Origin: Thermoanaerobaculia bacterium
GTDB lineage: Bacteria > Acidobacteriota > Thermoanaerobaculia > Gp7-AA8
Direction: 5' to 3'
Length of the DNA: 64,000 bases
NCBI GenBank assembly: GCA_017883205.1
Contig: JADGNZ010000015.1
Span: forward strand, 60,072 to 124,071
Shown here: positions 54,297 to 63,623 of the stretch, piece by piece
Layout: each line of letters begins with the position of its first letter
Position numbering within the stretch: the first letter of the stretch is position 1
Program-made: the position numbers and the translations under genes
Notes under the pieces: generated by a model
Told to the model about the DNA's origin: nothing
What the model saw: the letters and a program-made list of their open reading frames with translations, nothing else
Databases searched by the model: none

Positions 54297-55319
54297 ATGC
54301 GCCTCATGAAACGACTGTCGATTCTGCTCGCCCTGCTGATTCCGTTCGCCGCCAACGCCCAGGAGAAGGCGCCGCCACACATCATGTTCGTGATGCACGG
54401 AGGCGCGGGAACGATCACGCGCGGCAGTATGACGCCCGAAGTCGAGAAACAGTATCGCGACAAACTCGAAGAGGCGTTGCGCACCGGGCAGGCAATCTTA
54501 ATGAAGGGCGGCACGAGCGTCGACGCCGTCGAAGCGGGCATCCGCGTCCTCGAAGACTCGCCGCTCTTCAACGCAGGCAAAGGCGCGGTCTTCACCCACG
54601 AGGGAAAGAACGAGCTCGATTCCGCGATCATGGAAGGGAAGACAAAGATGGCGGGCGCCGTCGCCGGAGTGACGATCATCCGCAATCCGATCTCCGCGGC
54701 CCGCGCGGTGATGGAGAAGTCACCGCACGTGATGATGGTCGGCCGCGGCGCGGAGCTCTTCGCCACGAAGATGGGCCTCGAGATCGTCGACCCGTCGTAC
54801 TTCTGGACCGAGCGCCGCTGGAAAGGCCTGCAACAGGAGTTGCTCAAAGAGCAGGAGCGCCAGGCCAATCCCCACGCCGAGATCAAGTCAGACGATGAGA
54901 CCCGCCACGGCACCGTCGGCGCAGTCGCGCTCGACGCCGCCGGCAACCTCGCCGCAGGCACATCGACCGGCGGCACGACCAACAAGCAATACGGCCGCGT
55001 CGGCGACTCCCCGATCATCGGCGCAGGCACCTACGCCGACAACGACTCCGTGGCCGTCTCCTGCACCGGCACCGGCGAGTTCTTCATCCGCTGGACCGTC
55101 GCCCACGACATCGCCGCGCTCTACCAATACAAAGGACTGACCGTCGAACAAGCCGGCAACGAAGTCATCCACAAGAAACTCGAAGCCGTCAAAGGCGACG
55201 GCGGCGCCATCATCCTCGACCGCAAAGGCAACTTCGCCATGCCGTTCAACAGCGAAGGGATGTACCGCGGATGGATCGGCCCGGACGGGGTGCCGCACGT
55301 GTTGATTTATAAGGAGTAG
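54297..55319 (+). CDS. Isoaspartyl peptidase/L-asparaginase (Ntn hydrolase), secreted
   Basis: VMHGGAGTITRGSMTPEVEKQYRDKLEEALRTGQAILMKGGTSVDAVEAGIRVLEDSPLFNAGKGAVFTHEGKNELDSAIM; RHGTVGAVALDAAGNLAAGTSTGGTTNKQYGRVGDSPIIGAGTYAD. Confidence 0.96.
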   Translation: MRLMKRLSILLALLIPFAANAQEKAPPHIMFVMHGGAGTITRGSMTPEVEKQYRDKLEEALRTGQAILMKGGTSVDAVEAGIRVLEDSPLFNAGKGAVFTHEGKNELDSAIMEGKTKMAGAVAGVTIIRNPISAARAVMEKSPHVMMVGRGAELFATKMGLEIVDPSYFWTERRWKGLQQELLKEQERQANPHAEIKSDDETRHGTVGAVALDAAGNLAAGTSTGGTTNKQYGRVGDSPIIGAGTYADNDSVAVSCTGTGEFFIRWTVAHDIAALYQYKGLTVEQAGNEVIHKKLEAVKGDGGAIILDRKGNFAMPFNSEGMYRGWIGPDGVPHVLIYKE

Positions 55320-55338
55320 TTGGACGACCCACAGTGGG

Positions 55339-55545
55339 TCAGTCCAACTCCCCGGCTGCTCCCGTCGGACCTATGCTTACGTGCCAGCGCACAGGGTGTC
55401 CACAATCGCCGCAAGCCGACTCAGTGTCGGGCGGATGCTCCCGAAGAGTGCATTCACAATCCTGACACTTCCACAGCTCTCCGGGGTATTCATCGTCGGG
55501 AATCAGAGACCCATCTTCTTCCACGCCAGCCTCACTAGTGGTCAT
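55339..55545 (-). CDS. Small zinc-ribbon-like protein (68 aa)
   Basis: WKCQDCECTLREHPPDTESACGDCGHPVRW (CxxC...CxxC); overlaps next ORF by 4 bp. Confidence 0.6.
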   Translation of the reverse strand: MTTSEAGVEEDGSLIPDDEYPGELWKCQDCECTLREHPPDTESACGDCGHPVRWHVSIGPTGAAGELD

Positions 55546-55970
55546 CGAGGTTCTTTAGATATTTCATCGAGGTCCTTTAGATATTGACGTGCCATTGCGT
55601 CAACCTGTTCTCTCGTTGCACCGCTGGCACGCTCTGCATACAAGCTCACGGCTGCACCGATCGGAAGACGAATGAACGCCGGCTCTTTGTAAAACTCGTC
55701 GAGACCATTCACGATCTCGCCGGTTGTGCACTTGCACTTGTCAATGATTTGGGACCAGCCAGTTCGCGATACACCCTGCAGGTGTATCCCGTCGATCAGA
55801 CCAACAATGTAACCTACTCTCGCCTCCGCAGGCATCCTCAGCCAATACCGGCCATTCCGAAGGCTGAGCGTGGTATCAGATGGATCTGCGGCAACAGCCT
55901 GCTGAACCGCGAACGCCACGATGGTCGCGAGAAGAGCTGTCTTGAGATTCACGGCTTTGTCTCCTCCCAA
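55542..55970 (-). CDS. Small secreted protein, Rap1a-like layout (weak)
   Basis: Signal peptide; GYIVGLIDGIHLQG...CKCTTGEIVNGLDEFYKEPAFIRLPIGAAVSLY. Confidence 0.6.
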   Translation of the reverse strand: MGGDKAVNLKTALLATIVAFAVQQAVAADPSDTTLSLRNGRYWLRMPAEARVGYIVGLIDGIHLQGVSRTGWSQIIDKCKCTTGEIVNGLDEFYKEPAFIRLPIGAAVSLYAERASGATREQVDAMARQYLKDLDEISKEPR

Positions 55971-56238
55971 CGGCGGCTAACAGTCTGTATCACTTCAAGG
56001 TTGAGTCTACGAACAACCGCCGTCAACTTGTCGAGATGGCACGAACCAGCCCCCTTCAAACCCTACACGTCGTTCGAGGGATCGTCGGCCTTTTGGTCTT
56101 TCACTTCAAGAAAGAAAGAACCCGGTCCTAGCTTCGCGCCAGCTCGCACGTTGGCCCGACGGCTCAACGCTGTGTTTGTTAATTTGTAAAAAACAAACAG
56201 CCCTATCATGAGCAGAATGAGGAAGGCGGTTATCGCAC

Positions 56239-56748
56239 TCATCGCCTTACCCCGCTGGTTGCCGCCAGCGTTGTTAAGGTTTCCCCTACCTCTTGCGCCC
56301 GCTTCGTTTCTGCTTCAAGTTCGTTCGTGACCTTATCGGCTTCCTCAACGAGGGCTTCCAAGAGTTTCGGAATCTCTTTTACTGCGCGGATTCTCAACTG
56401 TCTCGGGGCATCATTGAACGCCCAAGCCGTTCTCGACCCATAGTCCGGATCAGAAGATTGGACGTTCCCGCTTTCTTCCGCCAGCGCAATACACCACTTT
56501 CCACCAATCTTCGCGTAGCCGATTTCGATCTGATCGTAGTCGCCATCTTGGTCTGGAGTACCACCATAGAATCTGTGCCACTTCCCTATGCCGAGGTTTA
56601 GTTTCTTAAGCACAGCCTCGATCGGCCCGATAGCCCTAGACAGCTCATCCGACGCTTTGTTCAGACGGTTGGCGGACTCTGCGAGACGTTGGAAGGATTG
56701 GGAGAGGTCCTGCGGTGGGGTGGGCGTAGCTTTGCCTGGATTGGCCAT
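56239..56748 (-). CDS. Hypothetical coiled-coil protein
   Basis: LSQSFQRLAESANRLNKASDELSRAIGPIEAVLKKLNLGIGKWHRF... Confidence 0.65.
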   Translation of the reverse strand: MANPGKATPTPPQDLSQSFQRLAESANRLNKASDELSRAIGPIEAVLKKLNLGIGKWHRFYGGTPDQDGDYDQIEIGYAKIGGKWCIALAEESGNVQSSDPDYGSRTAWAFNDAPRQLRIRAVKEIPKLLEALVEEADKVTNELEAETKRAQEVGETLTTLAATSGVRR

Positions 56749-57009
56749 ACATGCCTCCGGGATCCATTCGGATCAACTGCATAATGTGAGCTTGTCAGCT
56801 CGTTCATGTTTCCATCCTGCGATGGGCTCGACACCGTATCGGCTTTCACCGTGAGCTGAGAACGCCTCAGCAATCGAACGTTACGTATTGTACACCCATA
56901 CCTCGAAAGGCTGTCCGAAAAAGCTAAAATCGTCCATTTCTGCGCGTTTCTTGCAGGTTCGGGACGAATCATGTTGTTTCGACGAGGGTCAAGGTTCGGT
57001 TTCCGGGAA

Positions 57010-57101
57010 GGGGTCAGGTCTAAAGTTGAAAGTGCCGGCGCGCGTTCACCGAAAAAATGCAAGGAGCGTATGCCGGCACTTTCAACTTTAGACCTGACCC
57101 C
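57010..57101. repeat. Inverted repeat: perfect 30-bp arms (57010-57039 / 57072-57101)
   Basis: GGGGTCAGGTCTAAAGTTGAAAGTGCCGGC and exact reverse complement. Confidence 0.97.
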
Positions 57102-58312
57102 ATGCCGCGGAAATCCCCGCCGCCCGTCCGCTTGCCCAGGCCCACTGGAAGTTGAAGCCGCCGATGCGGCCGTCTACGTCGAGGATCTCGCCGCAGAGGT
57201 AGAGGTTTTTGCACCGGCGCGATTCCATCGTGGCGAGATCGATCTCTTCGAGCGGGACGCCACCCGCGGTGACCTCGGCGTAGTCGAAGCCGCGGTCGCG
57301 GATGACCGGGAGTGTGAAATCGACCAGATCGCGAACGATGCGGCGGCGATCGTCTTTCGTCATGCGGCCGAGGGGCGTGTCGGGGGCGAGTTGGTTGAGG
57401 AGGCGCTCGGGCAGGCGGCCGCGCAGAACGCTGGCGACGGTTGCGCGCGGGTTGCGGCGGCCGGCGTCGAGCAGCATCGCTTCGAGCGAGTCGAAGGTTT
57501 CGCAGGGGAGGAAGTTGGCGGACAGCGTGGCCGGCTGATTGGCGATCCAGTGGCGGCTGACATCCAGAACAACAGGTCCGCTGAGGCCGAAGTGAGTGAA
57601 GAGCATCGATCCGCGGTGACGGTGCAACACGCGGCCGGTCGGCGACTTCACCGATAACTCGGCGTCGACGCTCGTGCCGCTGATCGCCGTGATCCAGTGG
57701 CCCGGCGTCACGATGAGCGGGACGAGCGCGGGGAACGTAGCCGTGATTGTGTGTCCGAGTCTGCGGGCGAGGGCGTAGCCGGAACCGTCGCTGCCGGTTT
57801 TGGGGACCGAGCGGCCGCCCGCTGCGAGGATGACGCGGTCTGCGTGTATCAATTTATTAACGATGAAGCCGGGCTCGATCGAGGTCACCGGCATCCCGCT
57901 CACGATCTCAACGCCGACAGAGGCAGCCGCGGCGAGAAGCGCATCGACGACATCGCGTGCCCGGTTGCTGATGGGAAAAATCTTGCCTGTCTCCTCGCGC
58001 TTGAGCGGGACGCCGAGGTCTTCGAAGAAGGCGATGGTGTCCGGGACGCCGAACGTGCGCAGAACCTTGGCGATGCCGTTCTGCATGCCGTTGAAGTCCT
58101 GCGCGCGGACGACTTCATTCGTGATGTTGCACCGTCCGCCGCCGGAGATGAGGATCTTCGCGCCGATCTTCTTCGCGCTGTCGATGGCGGCGATACGCAG
58201 CAACACACCCCGCTCGCGCGCGGCGCGGCCGGCGGCGATGGCCGCCATGAGCCCGGCGGCGCCGGCGCCGATTACGGCGATGTCGAAGTGGTCAGAGGGT
58301 GGCAAGGAGCTC
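57088..58312 (-). CDS. HI0933/BaiN-like NAD(P)/FAD-dependent oxidoreductase
   Basis: FDIAVIGAGAAGLMAAIAAGRAARERGVLLRIAAIDSAKKIGAKILISGGGRCNITNE. Start approximate. C-terminus WGQV* lies in the inverted repeat. Confidence 0.92.
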
Positions 58313-58663
58313 AAGTACCTGATGAGCGCGCGCAATCGCTTCCGCGGCACTGGCCTCGGAGTCATCGATATCGTCGTCGTAATCAGCACGGTTTCGCAGA
58401 AAGCGAAGGCGAGTGAGGTGGGCTGTGATCGCGCCGCCGGCTTCACCGCGTTTCGCGTAGAACGTTGCCACTTCGCCATGCTCGGCAGCGCTCTGGCGAA
58501 TGACGCCTCCGTGCCTTTCCCGCGACTGCTGCCGGGCCGTGGCAAAGGCGGCGTAATACGCGCGGCTCATCGCCGTACGCAGACAAGCATCACTGTCCAC
58601 CGGCAGCTCGGACGACACCAGGGTCTCAGCGAGAGTGAGGTAGCCGCGCCAGTCGAAGGTCAT
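58292..58663 (-). CDS. HEPN domain protein (putative toxin)
   Basis: ACLRTAMSRAYYAAFATARQQS...TAHLTRLRFLRNRADYDDDID (RxxxxxY-type C-terminal motif). Confidence 0.8.
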   Translation of the reverse strand: MTFDWRGYLTLAETLVSSELPVDSDACLRTAMSRAYYAAFATARQQSRERHGGVIRQSAAEHGEVATFYAKRGEAGGAITAHLTRLRFLRNRADYDDDIDDSEASAAEAIARAHQVLELLATL

Positions 58664-59007
58664 TTGTAGGAGTAACCGAAGTTCACTTCGAACTGTGGAT
58701 CTTCACGATCGCGGATCCACTGCCTTTCGAATTGAAAGAGGTCACTCAGCGTTGCTGCGCGCGGCTCGATCTCGATAAACAGATCCCGATCCCCGGATTC
58801 GTGATCGAACGCGAGCACAAGGTGCAGCGGGTGCCCAGGAAATGCCTCACTCAGTCTCTCCGCCGCCCGCGCCAGCTTCGCCCTCAACGCTGGATTGCCT
58901 GCGACGAACGCAGCCGCCTCTGGCGACACCGATTCGAACATGTCGTCGAGATCATTTGTCCGCTTCCGAGGAAGGGCGGCGCGAGAGGCTGAAACCCGTT
59001 TCCGCAT
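58660..59007 (-). CDS. Hypothetical partner of the HEPN protein (putative antitoxin)
   Basis: LSEAFPGHPLHLVLAFDHESGDRDLFIEIEPRAATLSDLFQFERQWI; ATGA overlap with HEPN ORF. Confidence 0.7.
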   Translation of the reverse strand: MRKRVSASRAALPRKRTNDLDDMFESVSPEAAAFVAGNPALRAKLARAAERLSEAFPGHPLHLVLAFDHESGDRDLFIEIEPRAATLSDLFQFERQWIRDREDPQFEVNFGYSYK

Positions 59008-59038
59008 TGCAACAGAGATTGTACGGCGAACTGGTTTG

Positions 59039-59095
59039 CTCACGCGAAGACCGCGAAGACTCAGTGCCCTTCGCGTCTTCGCGCCTTCGCGTGAG
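59039..59095. repeat. CGCGAAGA-type inverted repeat
   Basis: CTCACGCGAAGACCGCGAAGA ... TTCGCGTCTTCGCGCCTTCGCGTGAG. Confidence 0.9.
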
Positions 59096-59164
59096 CGTCT
59101 TAGCGGCTTCGCGTGACAACACCGAAACACGATTCTACCGGCGAAGCCATTACCATTCGGCCCC

Positions 59165-61705
59165 ATGCTTCGTCGATCGATTGCTCTTCTCGTCATTCTC
59201 ATCGCCATCCCGGCTTCGCTCTTCGCGCAGAAGCCGCTTGATGCTGCCCAAATCCAGCTTGCTCTCCACAAGCTCACGGTCGTCGGCAGCGCGCTTTACG
59301 TCGCCGCCCATCCTGACGATGAGAACACCGCGCTCATCGCCTACCTCGGCAACGAGCGGCTCTATCGCACCGGCTATCTGGCCATGACCCGAGGCGATGG
59401 CGGCCAGAACCTTCTCGGCGACGAAAAGGGCGAGCTACTCGGCGTCATCCGCACGCAGGAGTTGCTGGCCGCGCGGCGCACGGACGGCAGCGAGCAGTTC
59501 TTCACGCGCGCCATCGACTTCGGTTTCTCGAAGAATCCGACCGAGACGCTGGCGATCTGGGGTCATGACCTCATCCTCGCTGACGTCGTCTGGAACATCC
59601 GCCGCTTCCAGCCCGACGTGATCATCACGCGCTTCCCGACGACGGGCGAAGGCGGACACGGACATCACACGGCGTCGGCCATCCTTGCCGTCGAGGCTTT
59701 CGCCCAGGCAGGCGATCCGACCAAGTTTCCCGAGCAGCTCAAGTACGTAAGCGTCTGGCAACCGCGCCGCCTCTTCTTCAACAAGTTCTCGTTCCAGCCG
59801 ATCAAGCCTGACGATCCCTCGATCGCCAAGTCGCTCAAGCTCGACATAGGCGCGTTCAACCCGCTCCTCGGGCGTTCCTACACCGAGATCGCCGCCGACA
59901 GCCGCAGCATGCACAAGAGCCAGGGCTTCGGTGTGGCCGAGCGGCGCGGCACGACGCCGAACTACTTCGAGCAGCTCGCCGGCGATCCGGCCACCAAAGA
60001 CATGTTCGAAGGGATCAACACGACCTGGTCGCGCTACCCGGGCGGCGAGGCAGTGGGAAAGATTCTGCAACAGGCTTCCGACACGTTCGATCCGATGAAC
60101 CCGGCGAAGACGATCCCGTTGCTTCTGCAGGCGCACGACCGGCTCGAAGTACTCGGTGCCGGTGCATCATGGGGACGAGATCCCTGGCCTCAGGTGAAGC
60201 TGCGCGACCTGCAGAACGTAATCAAGGCCTGCGCCGGGCTCTCCATCGACGTCGCCGCCAGCGATTCGTCGGTCATCGCGGGCGGATCGATTCCGGTCAG
60301 CGTCAGCGTCATCAATCGTTCCGACTACCCGTTCACGCTGTCGATGGTGGCGTCGCGTTACGCCGACCCGAGCAAGGCGATGAGCACGCCGCTGACGAAC
60401 AACGTGCCGGTCAAGACCGATCTCGTCATCAAACTGCCCGCGGATTTCCCGATGTCGCAGCCGTACTGGCTGCAGAAAACGCCGCTCAAGGGAACCTACA
60501 CCGTCGAGGACCAGAGCCTGGTCGGCGTACCCGAGAATCCACCAGCGATTCCGATCGTCGTCACGCTGACCGATAACGCCATGCACACGATCATCCTCGA
60601 TGCGCCGGCCGTCTATCGCTGGACAGACGCGGTGCAGGGTGAGCGCACACGCAGCGTCGACGTCGTCCCCGAGGTGACTGCGAACCTTGGGTCGGGTGTG
60701 TATGTCTTCCCCGATACGAAGCCGAAGCCGGTGACGGTCTGGCTCCGCAACTTCGGCGCGACAGGGCCGGTCAGCGTGCGTCTCAAGTTCGTCCAATTCG
60801 CGGGCGGAACGGCCGCGCCTCCGGGGGCAACACAGGACTGGAGCTCCGACCCCATCTCGACCGTCGTCACCTTCGCAAAAAAAGGCGATGAGGCCCACGC
60901 CACGTTCCTGGTCACGCCACCGAAGGCCGAAATGACGATGTACATGGCGGCCGAGGCGGAGACGACGGATGGAAAAAAGATCGACGTCGGGCTGACTGCG
61001 ATCGAGTATCCGCACATCCCCGCGCAGCGCATCTTCGGCGATGCCGTCGCCAAGCTCGTACGCGTTGACGTCAAAAAGCGCGGCGAGCGAGTCGGCTACA
61101 TCATGGGCGCCGGCGATGACGTCCCATCCGCCCTCCGGCAGGTCGGATACGACGTCACGCTGCTGACGGACGACGATCTCGACCGTGGCGATTTTGCCAA
61201 GTACGACTCCATCGTCACCGGCGTTCGCGCCTACAACGCCCGGCCTCGCATGCGCCTCGCGCATCCCAAACTGATGGAGTACGTCAAGAACGGCGGCACG
61301 CTCGTCGTGCAGTACAACAGCACCAATCCGCAGCCGCTGCTCGTCGACGTGCCGGGCCCGTATCCGTTCAAAGTGACGACTGAGCGCGTGACAGTCGAAG
61401 AGGCGCCGGTGCGTTTCGTCCATCCCGACTCGCCTCTGCTCAATACGCCCAACAAAATCACGCAGGCCGACTTCGACAACTGGGTGCAGGAGCGCGGCCT
61501 CAATTTCGTCAAGGATTGGGATCCGCAGTACCAGACCGTGCTCTCGAGCAACGATCCCAACGAGCCGGAAAAAGAGGGCGGCGAGCTCTATGCCCACTAC
61601 GGCAAGGGAACGTTCGTCTACACCAGCTACGCCTGGTTCCGTCAGCTTCCGGCCGGCGTGCCGGGCGCGTACAAGATGTTCGCGAATCTCGTATCGGCGA
61701 AATGA
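59165..61705 (+). CDS. PIG-L family deacetylase, large secreted form
   Basis: Signal peptide; LYVAAHPDDENTALIAYLGNERLYRTGYLAMTRGDGGQN; GEGGHGHHTASA. Confidence 0.93.
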   Translation: MLRRSIALLVILIAIPASLFAQKPLDAAQIQLALHKLTVVGSALYVAAHPDDENTALIAYLGNERLYRTGYLAMTRGDGGQNLLGDEKGELLGVIRTQELLAARRTDGSEQFFTRAIDFGFSKNPTETLAIWGHDLILADVVWNIRRFQPDVIITRFPTTGEGGHGHHTASAILAVEAFAQAGDPTKFPEQLKYVSVWQPRRLFFNKFSFQPIKPDDPSIAKSLKLDIGAFNPLLGRSYTEIAADSRSMHKSQGFGVAERRGTTPNYFEQLAGDPATKDMFEGINTTWSRYPGGEAVGKILQQASDTFDPMNPAKTIPLLLQAHDRLEVLGAGASWGRDPWPQVKLRDLQNVIKACAGLSIDVAASDSSVIAGGSIPVSVSVINRSDYPFTLSMVASRYADPSKAMSTPLTNNVPVKTDLVIKLPADFPMSQPYWLQKTPLKGTYTVEDQSLVGVPENPPAIPIVVTLTDNAMHTIILDAPAVYRWTDAVQGERTRSVDVVPEVTANLGSGVYVFPDTKPKPVTVWLRNFGATGPVSVRLKFVQFAGGTAAPPGATQDWSSDPISTVVTFAKKGDEAHATFLVTPPKAEMTMYMAAEAETTDGKKIDVGLTAIEYPHIPAQRIFGDAVAKLVRVDVKKRGERVGYIMGAGDDVPSALRQVGYDVTLLTDDDLDRGDFAKYDSIVTGVRAYNARPRMRLAHPKLMEYVKNGGTLVVQYNSTNPQPLLVDVPGPYPFKVTTERVTVEEAPVRFVHPDSPLLNTPNKITQADFDNWVQERGLNFVKDWDPQYQTVLSSNDPNEPEKEGGELYAHYGKGTFVYTSYAWFRQLPAGVPGAYKMFANLVSAK

Positions 61706-61902
61706 ACGCGCGGGGGTCGGATGTCGGGGGTCGGGGGTCGGAGATGGGCAAAGACCGGGATGCAGCGGGTTCTGCTCCGACACCCGACTCCCGACAAACG
61801 ACCCCCGCGGAACCTGACTGGCCAATCCTCTACGCCACCGTCCTCGCTGAGCTGGTCATCCTCATCGTCGCGTTCTACGCGTTCACGAAAGCATTCGCAT
61901 GA
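61702..61902 (+). CDS. Small single-TM protein upstream of symporter; N-terminal half encoded by repeat element G
   Basis: MNARGSDVGGRGSEMGKDRDAAGSAPTPDSRQTTPAEPDWPILYATVLAELVILIVAFYAFTKAFA; ATGA overlaps at both ends. Confidence 0.7.
   Translation: MNARGSDVGGRGSEMGKDRDAAGSAPTPDSRQTTPAEPDWPILYATVLAELVILIVAFYAFTKAFA
61709..61809. repeat. Heptamer-repeat element G (35-nt arms 61709-61743 / 61775-61809)
   Basis: CGCGGGGGTCGGATGTCGGGGGTCGGGGGTCGGAG vs rc CGCGGGGGTCGTTTGTCGGGAGTCGGGTGTCGGAG (31/35). Confidence 0.97.
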
Positions 61903-63623
61903 GGCCGGTCGACTGGATCGTTCTGATCGGGACGCTCGTCACGATCGTCTCGTACGGCGTCTGGAAAGGACGTCATCGCAAGAATCTTGACGGCTACCTC
62001 CTGGCCGGCCGTCAGTTGCAGTGGCCGACGATCGCGCTTTCGATCATGGCCACGCAGGCCAGCGCGATCACGTTCCTCTCCACGCCCGGGCAGGCTTACG
62101 CCGATGGCATGCGCTTCGTGCAGTTCTACCTCGGGCTTCCGATCGCGATGGTGCTCCTGGCCATCGTGGCCGTTCCGATTTACCACCGCCTCAAGGTCTA
62201 CACCGCGTACGAATACCTCGAGACGCGCTTCGGGCCGAAGACGCGCGTCGTCACGGCGTCGCTCTTTCTGGCGCAGCGCGGCGTGTCGACCGGCCTCACG
62301 GTCTACGCGCCCGCCGTCATCGTCTCGCTCCTCCTCGGCTGGAACATTCACGTCACCAACATCGGCATCGGACTGCTCGTCATCGCCATCACCGTCGGCG
62401 GAACGAAGGCCGTCAGCCGCACGCATGTTCACCAACTCCTCATCGCTCTGGCCGGGATGGCGGTTGCGCTGACGATCGCCATTCACTCGCTGCCCACTGA
62501 CGTCAGTCTCTTGGATGCATTGCACGTCGCCGGAAAAATGGGGCGGCTCAACGTCATCGACTTCTCATTCGACTTGAAGACGCCCTACAACTTCTGGTCG
62601 GGAATCATTGGCGGCACGCTGCTGATGCTCTCGTACTTCGGCTGCGATCAGTCGCAGGTGCAGCGCTACCTGACCGGCGAGACCGTGCAGCAGAGCCGCC
62701 TCGGCCTTCTCATCAACGGCATGATCAAAGTGCCGATGCAGTTCTTCATCCTCTTCGTCGGGGCGATGGTTTTTGTTTTTTTTCAGTTCACCGCGCCGCC
62801 GCTCTTCTTCAACAGCGCGGCGCGGAACAAGGTCGTGAAGACCCGCTACGCCAGTCAATACGCAGCTCTGGAACAAACGCACGCAGCGACCTTCGCCTCC
62901 AAGCGCAACGGAATGCGCGAAATGCTCGCGGCCATGCACACCGGCGACTCTGCGCGCGCCGATGCCGTCGCGGCCCGCGTGCGTGCGCTGCAGACAACCG
63001 ACGCGAACACGCACAAGGCCGCGGCCGATCTCATCGCCAAAGCCGACCCGGCCGCCGATACGAACGACACGAACTACGTCTTCCTCAGTTTCGTCATCGG
63101 CTTCTTTCCCGCCGGTGTCGTGGGCCTGTTGCTGGCCGCCATCTTCTGTGCGGCGATGTCCGCCACCGCCTCGGGACTCAACGCCCTCAGCTCGACGAGT
63201 GTGGTCGACGTCTACCGCCGCTTCATCTCATGCGATGCGAACGACCGCGACTGCGTGCGGATGTCGAAAATGCTGACCGTCTTCTGGGGCCTCGTCTCGA
63301 TCGGCGTCGGCGAGTTCGCATCGCACGTCGGCTCACTGATCGAAGCCGTGAACCGCTTCGGCTCGTTCTTCTACGGCACGATCCTCGGCGTCTTCGTACT
63401 GGCGTTCTTCTTCAGCAAAGTCGGCGACATCGCCGCAGTCTCCGGCGCCGTCGTCGGTCAGATCGCCGTCGGCCTCTGCGCGATCTTCACGAACACGGCG
63501 TACCTCTGGTGGAACGTAGTGGGGTGTGTGGTGGGCGTGGTGGCGGCGGTGGTGATTCAGACGTTTCTTCTGGGGGTCGGTAGTCGGGTGTCGGGTGTCG
63601 AAGCTTCGAACCTCGGACCCTGA
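61899..63623 (+). CDS. Sodium:solute symporter (SSS family)
   Basis: MRPVDWIVLIGTLVTIVSYGVWKGRHRKNLDGYLLAGRQLQWPTIALSIMATQASAITFLSTPGQAY; multiple TM helices. Confidence 0.95.
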   Translation: MRPVDWIVLIGTLVTIVSYGVWKGRHRKNLDGYLLAGRQLQWPTIALSIMATQASAITFLSTPGQAYADGMRFVQFYLGLPIAMVLLAIVAVPIYHRLKVYTAYEYLETRFGPKTRVVTASLFLAQRGVSTGLTVYAPAVIVSLLLGWNIHVTNIGIGLLVIAITVGGTKAVSRTHVHQLLIALAGMAVALTIAIHSLPTDVSLLDALHVAGKMGRLNVIDFSFDLKTPYNFWSGIIGGTLLMLSYFGCDQSQVQRYLTGETVQQSRLGLLINGMIKVPMQFFILFVGAMVFVFFQFTAPPLFFNSAARNKVVKTRYASQYAALEQTHAATFASKRNGMREMLAAMHTGDSARADAVAARVRALQTTDANTHKAAADLIAKADPAADTNDTNYVFLSFVIGFFPAGVVGLLLAAIFCAAMSATASGLNALSSTSVVDVYRRFISCDANDRDCVRMSKMLTVFWGLVSIGVGEFASHVGSLIEAVNRFGSFFYGTILGVFVLAFFFSKVGDIAAVSGAVVGQIAVGLCAIFTNTAYLWWNVVGCVVGVVAAVVIQTFLLGVGSRVSGVEASNLGP

